From: Alphaproteobacteria bacterium
Lineage (GTDB): Bacteria > Pseudomonadota > Alphaproteobacteria > Caulobacterales > Caulobacteraceae
Length of the DNA stretch: 64,000 nucleotides
Assembly (NCBI GenBank): GCA_018821435.1
Contig: JAHJME010000010.1
Span: 62,001-126,000 of the forward strand
Reading direction: 5' to 3'
The translations under genes and the position numbers were made by a program. This document shows, piece after piece, positions 1 through 8,612 of this stretch. Position 1 is the first letter of the stretch. Every line of letters starts with the position of its first letter. The notes under the pieces are model-generated. The model saw only the letters and a program-made list of their open reading frames with translations, did no database searches and was not told the DNA's origin.

Positions 1-726
1 GATGTCGACGATCAGGTGGCCGGCCTCGAGGAACAGGCGCTCGCGGTCCGCGTGGGTGGCCAGGACCGAGCCGTTGCCGGGCAGGGACAGGCCCAGCGCT
101 TCGGTCAGGCAGTTCATCGAGTTGGCGGTGAACATGCCCGAGCACGAGCCGCAGGTCGGGCAGGCGGCGCGCTCGATGGCGGCGACGTCGGCGTCGCTGA
201 TGGATTCGTCGGCCGCGGCGACCATGGCGTCGACCAGGTCGAGGGCGACTTCCTTGCCCTTGAGGACGACCTTGCCGGCCTCCATCGGGCCGCCCGAGAC
301 GAACACCGTGGGGATGTTGAGGCGCAGCGACGCCATCAGCATGCCCGGCGTGATCTTGTCGCAATTGGAGATGCAGACCAGGGCGTCCACGCAGTGGGCG
401 TTGGCCATGTACTCGACGCTGTCGGCGATCAGTTCGCGGGACGGCAGGCTGTAGAGCATGCCGTCGTGGCCCATGGCGATGCCGTCGTCCACGGCGATGG
501 TGTTGAACTCCTTGGCCACGCCGCCGGCGCGCTCGATCTCGCGGGCGACCAGCTGGCCCAGGTCCTTCAAGTGGACGTGGCCGGGGACGAACTGGGTGAA
601 GGAGTTGACGACGGCGATGATCGGTTTGCCGAAGTCGCCGTCCTTCATCCCCGTGGCGCGCCAGAGGCCGCGTGCGCCGGCCATGTTGCGGCCGTGGGTG
701 GAGGTGCGGGAGCGGTAGGCGGGCAT
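1..726 (-). CDS. ilvD: Dihydroxy-acid dehydratase, 5' part (cut by window edge)
   Basis: This reads in one open frame from an ATG at 726 down to base 1, giving the first 242 residues of a protein that normally has about 560-620. The enzyme dehydrates dihydroxy-acids to 2-keto acids in valine, leucine and isoleucine synthesis in the cytoplasm and carries an iron-sulfur cluster. The translated start [20 protein letters not shown] and the later cysteine motifs [12 protein letters not shown] and [19 protein letters not shown] are the classic IlvD cluster and active-site signatures. The gene runs off the left edge, so the C-terminal part is not visible. It is divergent from a LysR regulator 96 bases away, which could control it, but that link is inference. 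Confidence 0.97.
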   Translation of the reverse strand, partial: MPAYRSRTSTHGRNMAGARGLWRATGMKDGDFGKPIIAVVNSFTQFVPGHVHLKDLGQLVAREIERAGGVAKEFNTIAVDDGIAMGHDGMLYSLPSRELIADSVEYMANAHCVDALVCISNCDKITPGMLMASLRLNIPTVFVSGGPMEAGKVVLKGKEVALDLVDAMVAAADESISDADVAAIERAACPTCGSCSGMFTANSMNCLTEALGLSLPGNGSVLATHADRERLFLEAGHLIVDI

Positions 727-822
727 GGCGGCGTCCTCGATGATCCGCGTCCGGATAGCCGCCCTGGCGCCGTGACGGAAATATACTTTTCGGTCCGTAT
801 TGGGTCGCTGTAGATATCAGTC

Positions 823-1743
823 ATGGACGTGCGCCAGCTTCGGCATTTCGCGGCGGTGGCCGAGACGCTGCATTTCGGGCGGGCGGCGGCGCGGCTGAAC
901 ATGACTCAACCGCCGCTGAGCCAGTCGATCATGGCGCTGGAGCGCGAGCTGGGGGCTGCGCTGTTCGTCCGCACCAAGCGCAGCGTGGCCCTGACCCCGT
1001 TCGGCGCGCAGTGGCTGGTCGAGGTTCGCGCGGTGCTGGGCGATCTGGCCGCCCTGCCGGACATCGCCAAGCGCCTGCGGGACGGCGAGGCGGGGCGGCT
1101 GGAGCTGTCGTTCGTCAGCACCGCCGACTACAGCGTCCTGCCAACGCTGGTCCGGCGCTATGCCGGGCTCTATCCCGAGGTCGAGATCGCGCTGACGGAG
1201 GCGACCAGCGAGGTGCAGATCACGGCGTTGCTGGAGGGCGTGGGGCACGCCGGCATCATCATCCCGCCGGCCAGGGGCGGCCTGCCCGAGGCGCTGCGCT
1301 ATCGCCGCCTGCTGTCGGAGGAGTTGGTGGCGGCCGTGCCGGAGAGCTGGGTGGAGGCGGGGCGGCTACCGCTCACGGCGGGGCGACTTGATCCGGCGGT
1401 GGTGGTCCAGGCGCCGCTGATCATCTTCCCGCGGCGTTCGGCGCCGGCGTTCCACGACCTGATCACCGGCTATTTCACGGCGCACGGCGGCGCGGCGCGG
1501 ATCGTCCAGGAGGCCATCCAGATGCAGACGATCATCAGCCTGGTGTCGGCCGGGATGGGCGTAGCGCTGGTCCCGGCGTCACTGCGGAACCTGGCGCGGA
1601 CGGGGGTCCGGTATCTGGACCTGGCCGGGGCGGCGCCGTCGCTGGAGACGGGGGTGGTGTGGCGGCGCGACGACCTGACGCCGACGCTGGGACGGTTCCT
1701 GGAGGTGGCGTTCGACGGGGTGGGTGGTCTGCCGACGTGCTGA
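823..1743 (+). CDS. LysR-family transcriptional regulator
   Basis: A 306-residue LysR-type regulator of normal family length. The N-terminal winged helix-turn-helix is plain: MDVRQLRHFAAVAETLHFGRAAARLNMTQPPLSQSI occupies about residues 1-36, followed by the linker helix and a periplasmic-binding-protein-like effector domain from about residue 90. It is divergent from ilvD with a 96-base gap holding an AT-rich stretch around 778-820, where LysR proteins usually bind to repress themselves and control the neighbour. The effector cannot be read from sequence. Control of branched-chain amino-acid synthesis is possible from position but the domain resembles general BenM/CatM-like aromatic-response regulators just as well. 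Confidence 0.92.
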   Translation: MDVRQLRHFAAVAETLHFGRAAARLNMTQPPLSQSIMALERELGAALFVRTKRSVALTPFGAQWLVEVRAVLGDLAALPDIAKRLRDGEAGRLELSFVSTADYSVLPTLVRRYAGLYPEVEIALTEATSEVQITALLEGVGHAGIIIPPARGGLPEALRYRRLLSEELVAAVPESWVEAGRLPLTAGRLDPAVVVQAPLIIFPRRSAPAFHDLITGYFTAHGGAARIVQEAIQMQTIISLVSAGMGVALVPASLRNLARTGVRYLDLAGAAPSLETGVVWRRDDLTPTLGRFLEVAFDGVGGLPTC

Positions 1744-1757
1744 CCAAATTCGAGACC

Positions 1758-1881
1758 GTCATGGCCCGGCTTGTCCGGGCCACCCATGATCGCGGGAGCC
1801 TGTGATTGTTCGCAGCGCCGCCGCTGCATCTCACACCGCATCGCGGAGATCATGGGTCGCCCGGACGAGCCGGGCGATGAC
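1758..1881. repeat. Inverted pair of REP-like palindromic elements
   Basis: Bases 1758-1791 and 1848-1881 are near-perfect reverse complements of each other; 31 of 34 bases pair. Each copy is itself partly palindromic (CCCGGCTTGTCCGGG and the matching CCCGGACGAGCCGGG). This head-to-head arrangement 56 bases apart, between the convergent 3' ends of the LysR gene and hisC, is how extragenic REP/BIME elements sit in alphaproteobacterial genomes. It may also act as a two-way transcription stop. Confidence 0.75.
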
Positions 1882-1909
1882 GAGCAGGGTGGGGTGAGCG
1901 GGCCGGTCC

Positions 1910-2977
1910 CTAGACCGCCCCGCCGACGATCTCCGCGAGGGCTTCGGTCAGGCGGGCCAGTTCCGGCTCCGAGCCGATGGTGATGCGGAGATGGTCGGCG
2001 ATGCGCGGGGCAGCGAAATTTCGGACCAGGACGGCGCGCTCGCGCAGGGCGGCGGCCAAGGCCTGGCCGGTGTGGTCGGGGTGGCGGGCGAAGAGGAAGT
2101 TGGCGCTGGAGGGTAGGACGTCGAAGCCCAGGCGGGTCAGCGTCGCGGCCAGGGCTTCGCGGTTGGCGACGATGGCGGCGCGGGTCTGCTGGAACCAGGC
2201 CTCGTCTTGGATCGCGGCGACGGCCCCGGCCTGGGCGGGGCGGCCCAGCGGATAGGAGTTGAAGCTGTCCTTCACACGCGTCAGCGCCTGGATCAGGGCG
2301 GCGTCGCCGATGGCGTAGCCGACGCGCAGGCCCGCAAGCGCCCGGGACTTCGAGAAGGTCTGGACCACGAGCAGGTTGGGGTGGTCGCGGACCAGCGGAA
2401 CGGCGGTCTCGGCGCCGAAATCCACATAGGCTTCGTCGATGAGCACCGGCACATCGGCCCGCGCGGCGGCGAGGCGCGCGATCTCGGCGCGGGGCAGGGC
2501 GATGCCGGTGGGCGCATTGGGGTTGGGGATGACGATGGCGCCGCCGTGGCCCAGGTAGTCGTCGACGCGGACGCGCATCCCGTCGTCCAGCGGGACCGTC
2601 TGGTGGTCGAGGCCGAACAGTCGGCAATAGACGGGGTAGAAGCTGTAGGTGACGTCCGGAAACAGCAGGGGCCGCGGCTGTTTCAGCAGGCCGGCGAAGG
2701 CGTGGGCCAGCACCTCGTCCGAGCCGTTCCCGACGAAGACCTGATCGGGCGTGACGCCGTGATAGTCGGCCAGCACCTCGCGCAGGTGCGTGGACTGGGG
2801 GTCGGGGTAGAGGCGAAGGGTGTCGTCGGCCGCCGCGCGGATGGCGTCCAGCGTCTGGGGCGAGGGCGGGAAGGGGCACTCGTTGGTGTTCAGCTTCACC
2901 AGGCCCGGGATCTTCGGCTGTTCGCCGGGGACGTAGGGCGAGAGGCCTCGTGCCAGGTCCGACCAATAGCGGCTCAC
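1910..2977 (-). CDS. hisC: Histidinol-phosphate aminotransferase
   Basis: A PLP-dependent class-I/II aminotransferase that converts imidazole-acetol phosphate to histidinol phosphate in histidine synthesis. From the chosen GTG start at 2977 it is 355 residues, the normal HisC size. Family marks are [12 protein letters not shown] near residue 30, [10 protein letters not shown] near 81, NPNAPTG near 152 and the PLP lysine in [15 protein letters not shown] (K210). The frame extends to a TTG at 3037, but that extension ([14 protein letters not shown]) matches nothing in the family, whereas the GTG is preceded by GCGAGGA. The family also acts on phenylalanine and tyrosine in some bacteria. It stands alone here, away from other his genes. 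Confidence 0.93.
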   Translation of the reverse strand: MSRYWSDLARGLSPYVPGEQPKIPGLVKLNTNECPFPPSPQTLDAIRAAADDTLRLYPDPQSTHLREVLADYHGVTPDQVFVGNGSDEVLAHAFAGLLKQPRPLLFPDVTYSFYPVYCRLFGLDHQTVPLDDGMRVRVDDYLGHGGAIVIPNPNAPTGIALPRAEIARLAAARADVPVLIDEAYVDFGAETAVPLVRDHPNLLVVQTFSKSRALAGLRVGYAIGDAALIQALTRVKDSFNSYPLGRPAQAGAVAAIQDEAWFQQTRAAIVANREALAATLTRLGFDVLPSSANFLFARHPDHTGQALAAALRERAVLVRNFAAPRIADHLRITIGSEPELARLTEALAEIVGGAV

Positions 2978-3357
2978 GCGGTCCTCGCCAGTTTGTCCAT
3001 GCGGGCGAGCGATGCGGGCTGGGGCTTGCCGGGTCAAGGCGGCGGGACCCCAAAAAGTCCGTATGGCTTTTAGAATTTCTCTCAGGACTTAATTCCTATT
3101 GAGTCAGTAGGTATTGTCCGTGGCGCTCAACCTCCCCTTCTTGGAGCGCTGCCGAGCGGAGCGCGCGCGGACAGGTCCTCCCCCGTCCGCGCGCTCTTCG
3201 CCAAAGCCAGGAGCCGTAAGGTGATCGTGAGTTTCCGGCCCGTCGCGGCCCGCTGTCGAATGACGCGCTGACGCCGCCACGCGCGGGGTCGTCCATCCAT
3301 CCACAATCGAGAATTTTGCAGGTCGCGACGTCAAAGGCGCGCGATCAGGGGGTAATT
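2978..3357. other. Divergent promoter region between hisC and the TonB-receptor operon
   Basis: This 380-base gap holds no convincing gene. About 3055-3115 is AT-rich for this genome and is the likely promoter area for hisC. A GC-rich hairpin pairs GCGCGCGGAC (3163-3172) with GTCCGCGCGC (3185-3194) over a 12-base loop. It has no T-run after it, so it looks like a folded 5' leader of the receptor operon and not a terminator. I saw no cobalamin-type conserved box. Confidence 0.4.
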
Positions 3358-5727
3358 TTGTCCGCAGTAAAACTAATGCTTGTGGGGTCCGCATCCGCGG
3401 CCCTGTTCCTGGCGGCTCTGCCCGCCGTCGCCGCTGAAGCCGCCGTCGACGCGGCCGCGACCACCGACGCTGGAGACGGCGACGGGGGCGGCGAGGTCGA
3501 GGCGGTGATCGTCACCGCGCGCCGCCGCGCCGAACAGGCCCAGGACGTGCCGATCGCGCTGTCGGTTCTGAGCGCCGAGACGCTGGACAAGACCGGGACC
3601 TACAATCTGGCCCAGGTCGTCCAGCTGGCGCCCAGCCTCTACATCGGCTCGTTCAACCCCCGGAACACGACGGTCAACATCCGCGGCCTGGGCAACAACC
3701 TGGGCCTGGCCAACGACGGGCTGGAGGCCGGGGTCGGCCTCTACATCGACCAGGTCTATTTCAGCCGCCCGGCCGCCTCGACCTTCGACCTTTCGGACGT
3801 CGAGCGGGTGGAAGTGCTGCGCGGGCCGCAGGGCACGCTGTTCGGCAAGAACACCACGGCCGGCGCGATCAACGTCAGCACCCGGCTGCCCACGTTCACG
3901 CCCGAGGGGCGGTTCGAGGTGAGCTACGGCGAGTACGGCTTCCTGCAGGGCAAGGCCTCGATCGCCGGGCCGATCACCGACACGGTCGCGTTCCGCCTCT
4001 CGGCCAGCTCGACCCAGCGCAACGGCCTGGTGAAGAACGTCGTCAGCGGCCGCAACTACAACAACCTCGACAACACCGCGATCCGCGGCCAGCTGCTGTT
4101 CAAGCCCAGCGACAAGCTGCAGGTCCGGTTCGTGGCGGACTGGAACCGGCAGGAGACCGACTGCTGCGTGCTGGTCTACGCCGGCTACGGCCCCACGCAG
4201 AAGCCGGCGGCGCTGCAGTATCCGGCGCTGATCGCGGGGCTGAACTACACCAACCCCAGCCAGAACCCGTTCGACCGGCTGACCGACATCAACGACGAGG
4301 CGCACGCCAACCAGACGCTGGGCGGGGTGTCGGCGATCGTCGACTACGACCTCGGCTTCGCGACCCTGACCTCGGTGACGGCGTGGCGCTACTGGGATTG
4401 GGACCCGGCGAACGACGCCGACTTCAGCCGCCTGTCGATCCTGGACAAGAGCCAGAACGCCGACCAGCAGGACCAGTACAGCCAGGAGTTCCGGCTGGCC
4501 TCGAACGGCGAGGGGCCGATCTCGTGGATCGCCGGCGTCTATGCCTTCCGCCAGACCATCGATGCGCAGGGGCTGGCCCAGTACGGGGCGAACTCGGCCT
4601 ACTGGCTGCTGGGCCCGACCCAGCCGGCGGCGCTGCTGAACGGCTATCAGGCGCGGTCCGGCGCCAGTTCGTCCACCAACAGCTATGCGGCGTTCGGCCA
4701 GCTGACCTGGAAGGTGGGCGAGCGGCTCTCTATCACGCCCGGCCTGCGCTACACCTACGAGGAGAAGGACGCGGCCTATATCCAGGTGGTGTCCGGCGGC
4801 CTGGCCAACCCGACGGCGGCGCAGCAGGCGCTGAAGTTCGCCGTGGCGCGGCCCCAGGCGTACGAGGCGCACAACAACGACGGCAAGCTGTCGGGGCAGG
4901 TCAATGTGGCTTGGCAGCAGACCCGCGACCTGCTGATCTACGGCAACTATGCGCGGGGCTATAAGTCGGGCGGGCTGAACCTGTCGGGCCTGCCGCTGGA
5001 CACCGCCGGGAACCCGGTGCTGGCCCGCGCGGTCATCGCGCCGGAGAAGACCGACGCCTGGGAGGCCGGCTTCAAGAGCCAGCTGTTCGACCGCCGGCTG
5101 ATCTTCAACGCCGCCGCGTTCTGGAGCGAGACCCAGGACTACCAGGCCAATGTGGTCGACACGGCCGGCGGGGCGCTGCGCCAGTTCCTGGACAACATCC
5201 CCAAGGTCCGCTCGCGCGGGGTCGAGGTCGACACCCGCCTGACGCCGATCAACGGCTTCAGCGCCTATGCCTCGGGCGCCTACACCGACGCGGAGTACGT
5301 GTCCTACGCCAACGGCCCGTGCCCGCTGGAGCTGATCGGCACGGTCACCCGCGCCTGCGACCTGTCGGGCCGACCGCTGCCGGGCGTGTCCAAGCTGGTG
5401 GCCTCGGCGGGCGGCGAATACCGGCGGCCCGCCCATGTGCTGGGCCTGGACGGCGAGGCCTATGTCGGCGCCGAGTGGAACTGGCGCTCGCGCTTCTATT
5501 CCAGCGCGTCGGACAGCGTCTATTCGCGGATCGGGTCCTACGGCCTGTTGAACCTGCGCGCCGGCTTCAAGGCGGAGAACCGCTGGGAGGCTTTCGCCTG
5601 GGTCCGGAACGCCGGCGACAAGAAATACTTCCAGTACATCTCGGGCCTGCTGGGCAACACCGGGGCGCTGAACGGTGCGCCCGGGGACCCGCGCACGGTC
5701 GGGGTGACGCTGAAGGCGTCGTACTGA
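3358..5727 (+). CDS. TonB-dependent outer-membrane receptor
   Basis: An outer-membrane beta-barrel transporter of about 789 residues that imports a ligand using TonB energy. A signal peptide (SAVKLMLVGSASAALFLAAL, ending in AVAA) is followed by a TonB box-like EAVIVTARRR, a plug domain with NIRGLGNN and VEVLRGPQGTLFGKNTTAGAINV, and a barrel that ends in aromatic-rich strands. The start is not certain: the frame is open from a TTG at 3316, but the TTG at 3358 has AGGGGG five bases upstream and gives a normal signal peptide with one lysine; an ATG lies at 3376. The receptor is first in an operon: the symporter begins one base after its stop, and a sulfate-ester dioxygenase follows. Its ligand is therefore probably an organosulfur compound, by inference from the neighbours only. 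Confidence 0.93.
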   Translation: MSAVKLMLVGSASAALFLAALPAVAAEAAVDAAATTDAGDGDGGGEVEAVIVTARRRAEQAQDVPIALSVLSAETLDKTGTYNLAQVVQLAPSLYIGSFNPRNTTVNIRGLGNNLGLANDGLEAGVGLYIDQVYFSRPAASTFDLSDVERVEVLRGPQGTLFGKNTTAGAINVSTRLPTFTPEGRFEVSYGEYGFLQGKASIAGPITDTVAFRLSASSTQRNGLVKNVVSGRNYNNLDNTAIRGQLLFKPSDKLQVRFVADWNRQETDCCVLVYAGYGPTQKPAALQYPALIAGLNYTNPSQNPFDRLTDINDEAHANQTLGGVSAIVDYDLGFATLTSVTAWRYWDWDPANDADFSRLSILDKSQNADQQDQYSQEFRLASNGEGPISWIAGVYAFRQTIDAQGLAQYGANSAYWLLGPTQPAALLNGYQARSGASSSTNSYAAFGQLTWKVGERLSITPGLRYTYEEKDAAYIQVVSGGLANPTAAQQALKFAVARPQAYEAHNNDGKLSGQVNVAWQQTRDLLIYGNYARGYKSGGLNLSGLPLDTAGNPVLARAVIAPEKTDAWEAGFKSQLFDRRLIFNAAAFWSETQDYQANVVDTAGGALRQFLDNIPKVRSRGVEVDTRLTPINGFSAYASGAYTDAEYVSYANGPCPLELIGTVTRACDLSGRPLPGVSKLVASAGGEYRRPAHVLGLDGEAYVGAEWNWRSRFYSSASDSVYSRIGSYGLLNLRAGFKAENRWEAFAWVRNAGDKKYFQYISGLLGNTGALNGAPGDPRTVGVTLKASY

Positions 5728-5728
5728 G

Positions 5729-7132
5729 ATGACCCGCCTGTCTCAGACCGGCCAGGGGCCGTCGAACTGGCGGCTCGCCGCCTTCGCGGCGCCGGCCCTG
5801 CCGCTGGCCTCGGCGGGCGTGCCGCTGGGCATCTATCTGCCGCCGTTCTACGCGCAGGAAGCCGGCCTGAGCCTGGGCCTGGTCGGCGCGATCTTCATGC
5901 TGAGCCGCATCTGGGACGCGGTGAACGATCCGCTGATCGGGGTGCTGTCCGACCGCACGCGCAGCCGGTTCGGCCGGCGCAAGCCGTGGATCGCGGCGGG
6001 AGCGCCGGTGTTCGCCCTGGCGGCGCTGGCGATCTTCGCGCCGGGGCTGTTCGGGGTGAAGCCGGGGGCGGCCTGGCTCGCGGGCTGGCTGTTCGTCTTC
6101 TACCTGGGCTGGACCATGGTCCAGATCCCGCTGTCGGCCTGGGGCGGCGAGCTGTCGACCCAGTACCACCAGCGCAGCCGGATCCAGACGTTCGGGCATG
6201 TGTCGGCCGCGCTGGGCCTGCTGACGGTCCTGATCCTGCCGGTGGTGCTGGATTGGATCGCCGCGCGGGCCGGGGTCGAGGCGGCGACGGGGCTGAAGAC
6301 CGCGCTGATGGGCGGGTTCGTGGTGGCGACCCTGGTCCCGGCGGTGCTGCTGGCCCTGGTCTTCGCGCCGGAACCGCCGGTCCCATCGACGCCGGCCCGG
6401 CGGCTGACCTTAAGGGCCGCCATCGCCCAACTGGCGGGCGAGCCGCTGCTGATGAAGGTGCTGGCCTCGGACTTCGCGGTGACCCTGGGCCAGTCGATCC
6501 GGGGTTCGCTCTTCGTGTTCTTCGTCTCGGCCTACATGGGCCGCCCGGACCTGGCGGCGGGGCTGTTCCTGCTGCAGTTCATCTTCGGCGTCTTCGCCGG
6601 GCCGATCTGGCTGAAGATCGGCTACCGCCTGGGCAAGCATCGCACGGTGGTGGCGGGCGAACTGGTGCAGGTGGCCATCAACCTGGGCCTGCTGTTCGTG
6701 GTGCGCGGCGACCTGGCCCTGCTGATCGCGCTGACGGTGGCGCAGGGGCTGGCCCAAGGCTCGGGCAATCTGATGCTTCGCGCCATCGTCGCCGACGTCG
6801 CCGACAAGCAACGCCTGGAGACGGGGGAGACGCGCACCGGCCTGTTCTTCTCGGTGTTCAGCCTGGCCGGCAAGGCGGGGCCCGCCGTGGCCATCGGCGT
6901 CGCGTTGCCGCTGGTCGCCGCCTTTGGCTTCCAGCCCGGCAAGCCCAACAGTCCCGACGCGCTGGAGGCCCTGAAATGGGTCTTCGCCCTGGGGCCGGCC
7001 CTGGCGCACGCGGTGTCGGCCGTCCTGATCGCCCGCTTCCCCCTGGACGAGGCCCGGCACCGCGAGATCCGCGCCGCCCTCGACCGCAAGGATCAACCCC
7101 ATTCGGGCGGCGCTCTCGCCGCCGCCGAATAG
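5729..7132 (+). CDS. MFS symporter of the GPH (MelB-like) family
   Basis: A 467-residue inner-membrane protein with about twelve hydrophobic segments. The signature between helices 2 and 3, DRTRSRFGRRKPWIAAGAP (about residues 73-91), together with SRIWDAVNDPLIGVLSD just before it, is typical of the glycoside-pentoside-hexuronide:cation symporters such as MelB. Members found in TonB-receptor loci of Caulobacter and Sphingomonas relatives often carry non-sugar ligands. It starts one base after the receptor stop codon, so the two are translated together, and the dioxygenase follows 26 bases later. The likely role is moving the receptor's ligand from periplasm to cytoplasm. Confidence 0.9.
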   Translation: MTRLSQTGQGPSNWRLAAFAAPALPLASAGVPLGIYLPPFYAQEAGLSLGLVGAIFMLSRIWDAVNDPLIGVLSDRTRSRFGRRKPWIAAGAPVFALAALAIFAPGLFGVKPGAAWLAGWLFVFYLGWTMVQIPLSAWGGELSTQYHQRSRIQTFGHVSAALGLLTVLILPVVLDWIAARAGVEAATGLKTALMGGFVVATLVPAVLLALVFAPEPPVPSTPARRLTLRAAIAQLAGEPLLMKVLASDFAVTLGQSIRGSLFVFFVSAYMGRPDLAAGLFLLQFIFGVFAGPIWLKIGYRLGKHRTVVAGELVQVAINLGLLFVVRGDLALLIALTVAQGLAQGSGNLMLRAIVADVADKQRLETGETRTGLFFSVFSLAGKAGPAVAIGVALPLVAAFGFQPGKPNSPDALEALKWVFALGPALAHAVSAVLIARFPLDEARHREIRAALDRKDQPHSGGALAAAE

Positions 7133-7158
7133 CCCACTCAAGCCAAAGGAGTTTTCCC

Positions 7159-8076
7159 ATGAGCGCTGACGGATATCTCTTCCACACGACCCAGCTCGAC
7201 GTCGCCCCGGTGGGCGGCCTGATCGGAGCCGAAGTCCGCGGGCTGCCGCTCTCCGGCGAGCTGAACGACGACCAGACGGCGGCGATCCTGGACGCTCTCT
7301 ACAAGCACAAGGTGCTGTTCTTCCGCGACCAGCAGCACCTGACCGACGCGTCGCAGGAAGCGTTCGCCGCGCGCCTGGGCCGACCGGTGCCTCACCCGAC
7401 GGTGCCGGTGCGCGAGGGCTCGTCCTATCTGCTGGAGCTGGACAGCCTGCACGGCGGTCGCGCCTCGTCGTGGCACACCGACGTGACCTTCGTGGACGCC
7501 TATCCGGCCGCCTCGATCCTGCGGTCGGTGACCAGCCCGGCCAGCGGCGGCGACACCACCTGGGCCAACACCACCATCGCCTACGAGCGCCTGCCCGAGG
7601 CGTTGAAGCCGCTGGTGGACAACCTCTGGGCCCTGCACACCAACGCCTACGACTACGCCGCCACCCGCAATGCGGTGGATGAGGAGCGGATCCAGCGGCA
7701 CAAGCAGGTCTTCGCCTCGACCGTCTACGAGACCGAGCATCCGGTGGTGCGCGTCCACCCGGTGACCGGCGAGCGGACGCTGGTTCTGGGCCACTTCATC
7801 AAGAATTTCGTCGGCCTCTCGACCTCGGACAGCCAGCGGTTGTTCCGCATCCTGCAGGACCACGTGATCAAGCTGGAGCACACCGTGCGCTGGCGCTGGC
7901 GCGAGGGGGACGTGGCGATCTGGGACAACCGGGCGACCCAGCACTACGCCATCGACGACTACGGCGATCAGCGGCGCGTCATGCGCCGGGTGACCATCGC
8001 CGGGGACGTGCCGGTCGGCATCGACGGCCGCACCAGCCGGACCCTGAAACCCGCCGCCCAGGCCATCGCGGCCTAG
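7159..8076 (+). CDS. 2-oxoglutarate/Fe(II) dioxygenase, AtsK-like alkyl sulfatase (TauD/TfdA family)
   Basis: A 305-residue cytoplasmic dioxygenase that should hydroxylate the carbon next to a sulfate ester or sulfonate, releasing sulfate or sulfite while turning 2-oxoglutarate into succinate. The iron ligands are visible: H106 and D108 in SSWHTDVTF and H262 in WDNRATQHYAIDDYGDQRR. The C-terminal half, with VRWRWREGDVAIWDNRATQ and RRVTIAGDVPVGIDGRTSR, resembles the sulfate-ester dioxygenase AtsK more than taurine dioxygenase TauD. The ATG at 7159 follows AAAGGAG by seven bases. It is third in the operon with the receptor and symporter, and no sulfonate ABC transporter is present. TfdA-type activity on phenoxy acids is an alternative. 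Confidence 0.85.
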   Translation: MSADGYLFHTTQLDVAPVGGLIGAEVRGLPLSGELNDDQTAAILDALYKHKVLFFRDQQHLTDASQEAFAARLGRPVPHPTVPVREGSSYLLELDSLHGGRASSWHTDVTFVDAYPAASILRSVTSPASGGDTTWANTTIAYERLPEALKPLVDNLWALHTNAYDYAATRNAVDEERIQRHKQVFASTVYETEHPVVRVHPVTGERTLVLGHFIKNFVGLSTSDSQRLFRILQDHVIKLEHTVRWRWREGDVAIWDNRATQHYAIDDYGDQRRVMRRVTIAGDVPVGIDGRTSRTLKPAAQAIAA

Positions 8077-8111
8077 AGCCATCGTCGGTTCGCCTGAACC
8101 GTCGATGGCTC
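8076..8111 (+). terminator. Hairpin closing the receptor-symporter-dioxygenase operon
   Basis: GAGCCATCGTCGGTTC (8076-8091) pairs with GAACCGTCGATGGCTC (8096-8111) over a four-base loop with one mismatch. The stem begins at the last base of the dioxygenase stop codon. The following bases are only moderately T-rich, so termination may be partial. Confidence 0.6.
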
Positions 8112-8130
8112 AAGACCCTTGCTTGGAAAA

Positions 8131-8181
8131 TAGACCATTCGTCGTGCCGGGATCGAACCAACCCACGCGCCGAATGGTCTA
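8131..8181. repeat. 11-bp inverted repeat around a tRNA T-arm-like motif
   Basis: TAGACCATTCG (8131-8141) and CGAATGGTCTA (8171-8181) are perfect reverse complements. Between them the minus strand reads GTTGG-TTCGATC-CCGGC (8162 to 8146), which has the stem-loop form and TTCRANY loop of a tRNA T arm. No matching acceptor or anticodon arm is present upstream, so this is not a tRNA gene. It may be a decayed tRNA 3' end, an old attachment site, or chance. Confidence 0.4.
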
Positions 8182-8240
8182 GGCCGGGTGCGCGCCTCGC
8201 CGCCGCCTGTACGGCGGGGCGCGCAGTTCGGACGCCGCCA

Positions 8241-8359
8241 GAAACGCATAGCGGTTCCGCGAACTCGCTGATCGGTGCGATCCGGGGCCGCTGCTATCCA
8301 GGGCTTGTCCAGACGGACACCCCGCTCCCCCGGGGTCCTCGCAAGCCCAGGTGTGTTCC
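8241..8359 (+). promoter_or_regulatory. Conserved leader A of a duplicated micropeptide cassette
   Basis: This stretch aligns without gaps to 9968-10045: 57 of 78 bases match from GAAACGCATAGC through TTGTCCAGACGGAC. Fixed blocks are GAAACGCATAGC (8241), TCGCTGATC (8265), GCTATC (8293) and TTGTCCAGACGGAC (8305), then a short hairpin with CCCC-GCTCCCCC-GGGG. GCTATC resembles the Caulobacter sigma-73 minus-10 element (GCTANAWC), which would put transcription start close to TTGTCC and leave a structured leader of about 50 bases. Promoter activity is inference; the conservation is seen directly. Confidence 0.6.
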
Positions 8360-8476
8360 ATGTCCCTGCCGATCCTCCAGACCCTGGTCCGACGCGCCGC
8401 CCCCGCCGTGCTGACGATGGCCATGTTCGCCCTCGTGGTGGCGTTCGCGGCGGTGGGTGCGGTGGGCGTCGCCTGA
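8360..8476 (+). CDS. 38-residue hydrophobic micropeptide A
   Basis: An ATG at 8360 opens a frame of 38 codons to a TGA at 8474-8476. The peptide starts MSLPILQTLVRRAAPAV, with two arginines, and then has one hydrophobic segment of about 20 residues ending AAVGAVGVA, as in a single-pass inner-membrane micropeptide. Start context is weak: CCAGGTGTGTTCC before ATG, nearly the same as at the second copy (CCAGGGTGTGTGTC). A strong intrinsic terminator follows 35 bases after the stop, so it is probably its own transcript. Its relation to the copy at 10092 lies mainly in the shared leader, charge pattern and a C-terminal hydrophobic stretch. No family recognised. Confidence 0.55.
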   Translation: MSLPILQTLVRRAAPAVLTMAMFALVVAFAAVGAVGVA

Positions 8477-8510
8477 CGCCTTCGGATCCTCTCGCGCTCG
8501 CAACGTCGCA

Positions 8511-8535
8511 AGGGCCCTTTCGCGGGCCCTTTTTC
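8511..8535 (+). terminator. Intrinsic terminator after micropeptide A
   Basis: AGGGCCC (8511-8517) pairs with GGGCCCT (8524-8530) across a TTTCGC loop and runs into a T tract (CTTTTTCG). The tail CCCTTTTTCGTGG is the same as after micropeptide B at 10245. Confidence 0.88.
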
Positions 8536-8612
8536 GTGGAGCCTCGCGGTGAGCGCTCCGTCTGGCCGGGCTTCGCGCTTGGCGTTACACTGTTCCCTCG
8601 GGGGAGATCGAC

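Noticed and set aside
3038-3357. Cobalamin or other known riboswitch before the TonB receptor
   Set aside because: The conserved B12-box core and expected long-range pairing were not found by eye.
3373-5436. Minus-strand frame of 687 codons opposite the first TonB receptor
   Set aside because: Antisense shadow of an intact receptor with plug and barrel motifs.
8131-8181. A full tRNA gene on the minus strand
   Set aside because: Only a T-arm-like piece is present; acceptor 5' half, D arm and anticodon arm are missing.
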